Assembly (NCBI GenBank): GCA_020348985.1
Contig: CP070761.1
Coordinates: forward strand, 2,924,464 to 2,988,463
DNA length: 64,000 nucleotides
Source of the DNA: Candidatus Thorarchaeota archaeon
Lineage (GTDB): Archaea > Asgardarchaeota > Thorarchaeia > Thorarchaeales > Thorarchaeaceae
Reading direction: 5' to 3'
Shown: positions 62,032 to 64,000 of the stretch, one piece after another
Numbering within the stretch: the first letter of the stretch is position 1
How the letters are laid out: the number at the start of each line of letters is the position of its first letter
Position numbers and translations under genes: made by a program
The notes under the pieces: model-generated
What the model saw: only the letters and a program-made list of their open reading frames with translations
What the model was told of the DNA's origin: nothing
The model's database searches: none

Positions 62032-62973
62032 ATGAACATGGCAGACGATGTTTCCTCACAGACTGCTGCCCCCCGCATTGATCCCTTGGCGTTTATCTCG
62101 ATTCTGCGGCCTCAAAATCTGTTCATCGGAAGTCTTACAGTGATATCCGGGGTTGCAGTTGCATTCTTGCACAATCCATTAGGAGCCTTTTCCTCATACA
62201 TTGCTCTCATTGCACTTGGATACCTGATCTACTCTCTTGTGGCCGGCGCCGGCAACACGGTAAATGACATTATGGACATCGAGATTGATCGTATCAATCG
62301 GCCACATCGTGCACTTCCCAGTGGACGTATGACCATTCGACAAGCATGGATCTACGTGGCTTTTCTTACAGTTTTGGCTATGGTTGCCTCGATTTTCATC
62401 GGTCTGCTCTCGTTCATGCTTGTAACTTTCTTCATTGTCGTAGGATATGCATACGCCGCTAAAGGCAAGATTCTGGGAATCGCAGGCAACTTCATGGTGG
62501 CATTCTCTTTCGCTTTTGGAGTGTTATTTGGTTCCTTCATATATGGCGAAGCTGTAGGCGCGATAGTCATTCCATTACCGTCTTGGCTCTTCTTCTTGAC
62601 AGCCTTCATGATTCTGCAAGCTCGAGAGACAATCAAAGGGGCGGAGGACGTTGAAGGAGATGAGCTCAGAGACGTCCGAACGATTGCCCGAGTCTATGGC
62701 TACAAGGTCGCTGCAGCTGTGGCCGCGGTTCTCAACTTCATAGGAATTGTCTGCTACAACCTGGTATGGTTCTGGGGGTTCGCCAGTCTGAACCTATGGC
62801 CTCTTCAGCTGTTAGGATCAGCTGTCGTCTTTGGTGCCGCAATGACTCCTCTGACAGGCCCAGATGACAAGAAGAAGCTGTTAATTGGAAGTACTCTTGA
62901 CAAGCTAGGTGCGCTTGTAGGTCTGATCGCGTTTGTGGTCATCCCGCTTTATGGAATATATCTGGTGTCATGA
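62032..62973 (+). CDS. ubiA: UbiA prenyltransferase (digeranylgeranylglyceryl phosphate synthase)
   Basis: A 313-residue membrane prenyltransferase with about eight to nine helices. The first Asp-rich site NTVNDIMDIEIDRINRPHRALPSG is complete, and the second is RETIKGAEDVEGDELRDVRTIAR. In archaea this family adds the second geranylgeranyl chain to make the ether-lipid core, so this is the most likely role, though some members act on other acceptors. The ATG at 62032 (or 62038) gives the usual short N-terminus before ISILRPQNLFIGSL. The upstream gene is divergent. Confidence 0.9.
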   Translation: MNMADDVSSQTAAPRIDPLAFISILRPQNLFIGSLTVISGVAVAFLHNPLGAFSSYIALIALGYLIYSLVAGAGNTVNDIMDIEIDRINRPHRALPSGRMTIRQAWIYVAFLTVLAMVASIFIGLLSFMLVTFFIVVGYAYAAKGKILGIAGNFMVAFSFAFGVLFGSFIYGEAVGAIVIPLPSWLFFLTAFMILQARETIKGAEDVEGDELRDVRTIARVYGYKVAAAVAAVLNFIGIVCYNLVWFWGFASLNLWPLQLLGSAVVFGAAMTPLTGPDDKKKLLIGSTLDKLGALVGLIAFVVIPLYGIYLVS

Positions 62974-62986
62974 TTCTGGTCAATTG

Positions 62987-63811
62987 TCAATGAACTTGCC
63001 AGAAGGTCCAGACTAATACAATCATGCAAAGAACGGAGACAATAAACGCCCAGATTGTCGAAGTGTCATGTGCCTCCCGGATTCCAAATATGAGGAGAAA
63101 TCCAACCCAGAAGAATGATGCTGTCATCAAGAAATCAACAGTCAACCAAATGCTGCTTTCGTATATCGCTTGGGTGGCTGCTTCAAACGCCCCTACAGTT
63201 GCACCGCTTGGATAGACGCCTATGAATTGTGTTTCCATTGAGACTAACACGACTACAATTGCGATTAATCTAAAGATGACCACTGGGAACATGCTATAAC
63301 CAATTATGGATACAGTCTTCTTCCGATTTCCAGTGCCGCCCGTTATCTTGAAGGCCAGATGAGCAAACGCACTGCCAATGACGAGGTAGAAAAAGCCAAG
63401 CATGATACTTGGTATCATGCTCATCAGTGCGGATACGTAGAAGATGCCACCATGCGACGTGTCAAGTATGCTCGATGTGACAAGGGTGGCGTTAACCAAT
63501 TGCTGAACTGTCATCTTCGAGGTGATTGCAATGTAGAATGCTGCTATCACCAATGCATTCAGGATTATGACAATGAACGGCCCAACTGCGTCAGGTCTCT
63601 GTCCAATATCACGATATGTCGGGCCAGGTCTTCTGATTATTCCCCACATTCTCTCTGTTGGCGCCATGACACGCACTTCTGGTGCGTCAGGCCTCTTGAG
63701 CAGCGGAAGGATTCTTTCAAGTGTTTCCTCCGCGATTTCTTCATGACAAACAGGACAGACGGTTGCATCTGCTGGAACTGGCGAATCACAGAACTCACAG
63801 CGTCGCACCAT
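62987..63811 (-). CDS. Zinc-ribbon Yip1-like membrane protein
   Basis: A 274-residue protein. The N-terminal zinc ribbon RRCEFCDSPVPADATVCPVCHEEI is followed by a linker and five predicted membrane helices. The membrane part begins with the Yip1-like RRPGPTYRDIGQRPDAVGPFIVIILNAL and includes GYSMFPVVIFRLIAIVVVLV. Eukaryotic Yip1 proteins act in vesicle trafficking with Rab GTPases; archaeal members exist but their role is unknown. The ATG at 63811 is preferred because it starts just before the ribbon. It converges with the ubiA gene. Confidence 0.8.
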   Translation of the reverse strand: MVRRCEFCDSPVPADATVCPVCHEEIAEETLERILPLLKRPDAPEVRVMAPTERMWGIIRRPGPTYRDIGQRPDAVGPFIVIILNALVIAAFYIAITSKMTVQQLVNATLVTSSILDTSHGGIFYVSALMSMIPSIMLGFFYLVIGSAFAHLAFKITGGTGNRKKTVSIIGYSMFPVVIFRLIAIVVVLVSMETQFIGVYPSGATVGAFEAATQAIYESSIWLTVDFLMTASFFWVGFLLIFGIREAHDTSTIWAFIVSVLCMIVLVWTFWQVH

Positions 63812-64000
63812 AAACCTATTCCCCGCGGTATTGTCCACCGAAAGAGGAAGACCTCAGCATATAGCGATTTCTGCGACTGGACCCAAAATCCAGAGGTCCC
63901 TTGTTGACACGGGGTCTCCCCCCTCCTTCCCAGTGAACGTAGTTCTACCTTCTCACCACAGGCCAAAGTCCTTGAAAACTGGCGTTCTATGTACCACAAA

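Noticed and set aside
63359..63907. 182-codon plus-strand ORF opposite the Yip1-like gene
   Set aside because: It is antisense to a clear membrane protein gene and its composition (many Cys, His, Arg) is not protein-like.
63637..63999. 120-codon minus-strand ORF at the window end
   Set aside because: It overlaps the Yip1-like gene in another frame and looks like shadow sequence. The last 190 bp hold no other gene I can support.
1..64000. CRISPR arrays, insertion sequences, integrases, prophage
   Set aside because: No spaced identical repeats, transposase or integrase motifs, or attachment-site duplications were seen by eye.

Overview
This 64 kb window comes from an archaeal chromosome, and its gene content points to an Asgard archaeon. 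The closest fit is a Thorarchaeota-like lineage; the Asgard call is firm and the class-level guess is weaker. Archaeal hallmarks are TFB, ArcS/RaSEA archaeosine synthesis, NurA-HerA-Mre11-Rad50, a family B DNA polymerase with PCNA-binding motifs, a UbiA-type ether-lipid prenyltransferase, TATA-box promoters and frequent TTG/GTG starts. The Asgard signature is a eukaryote-like ESCRT locus at 44.9-50.1 kb: a Vps22/EAP30-like protein, Vps25, an MIT-domain Vps4 ATPase and an ESCRT-III subunit. Next to it is a zinc-finger/coiled-coil/PH-GRAM-like protein that looks like a lineage-specific ESCRT partner. A longin-like protein, a Yip1-like membrane protein and an IFT52-type GIFT-domain coiled-coil protein fit the same picture.

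Layout. 0-5.1 kb: triosephosphate isomerase, a DUF89 phosphatase, a NIF3-like protein without metal ligands, and a large secreted PHP-domain protein. 5.2-7.8 kb: a small charged protein, a ribbon-helix-helix regulator, two near-identical tRNA-Arg genes (CCG and GCG) flanking a small ORF, a gamma-carbonic-anhydrase-like protein and a thioredoxin. 7.9-14.1 kb: a tight operon of an MrfA/Hrq1-like helicase, ArcS, RaSEA and a small protein. 14.2-16.7 kb: a cytosolic DUF11-type protein and a degenerate metallo-beta-lactamase-fold protein. 17.0-23.5 kb: the nurA-herA-mre11-rad50 end-resection operon. 23.6-26.6 kb: two tandem GT-C-like membrane glycosyltransferases. 26.6-31.7 kb: the GIFT coiled-coil protein, a HIT protein, a PPC/DUF296 protein and PolB. 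31.9-35.4 kb: a membrane-anchored winged-helix regulator, a 600 bp non-coding stretch with stable hairpins, and a solute-binding protein whose two lobes appear in swapped order. 35.6-43 kb: metabolic and small regulatory genes (glycosidase-like protein, class III aminotransferase, DNA methyltransferase, alpha/beta hydrolase, HTH and PAS proteins). 43.1-50.1 kb: aspartyl-tRNA synthetase and the ESCRT locus. 50.2-56.2 kb: TldD/TldE, ArgRS and TFB. 56.4-58.7 kb: two membrane-anchored surface proteins. 58.9-63.8 kb: longin-like protein, Trm11/TrmG10-like methyltransferase, endonuclease IV-like protein, UbiA prenyltransferase and Yip1-like protein.

Working together: ArcS and RaSEA convert preQ0-modified tRNA to archaeosine; NurA-HerA-Mre11-Rad50 resect DNA ends; Vps22/Vps25, ESCRT-III and Vps4 would form a membrane-remodelling module; TldD/TldE form a peptidase pair. 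I saw no CRISPR array, insertion sequence, prophage or integrated element, and the window reads as core chromosome. All family assignments come from motif recognition by eye, not from searches.
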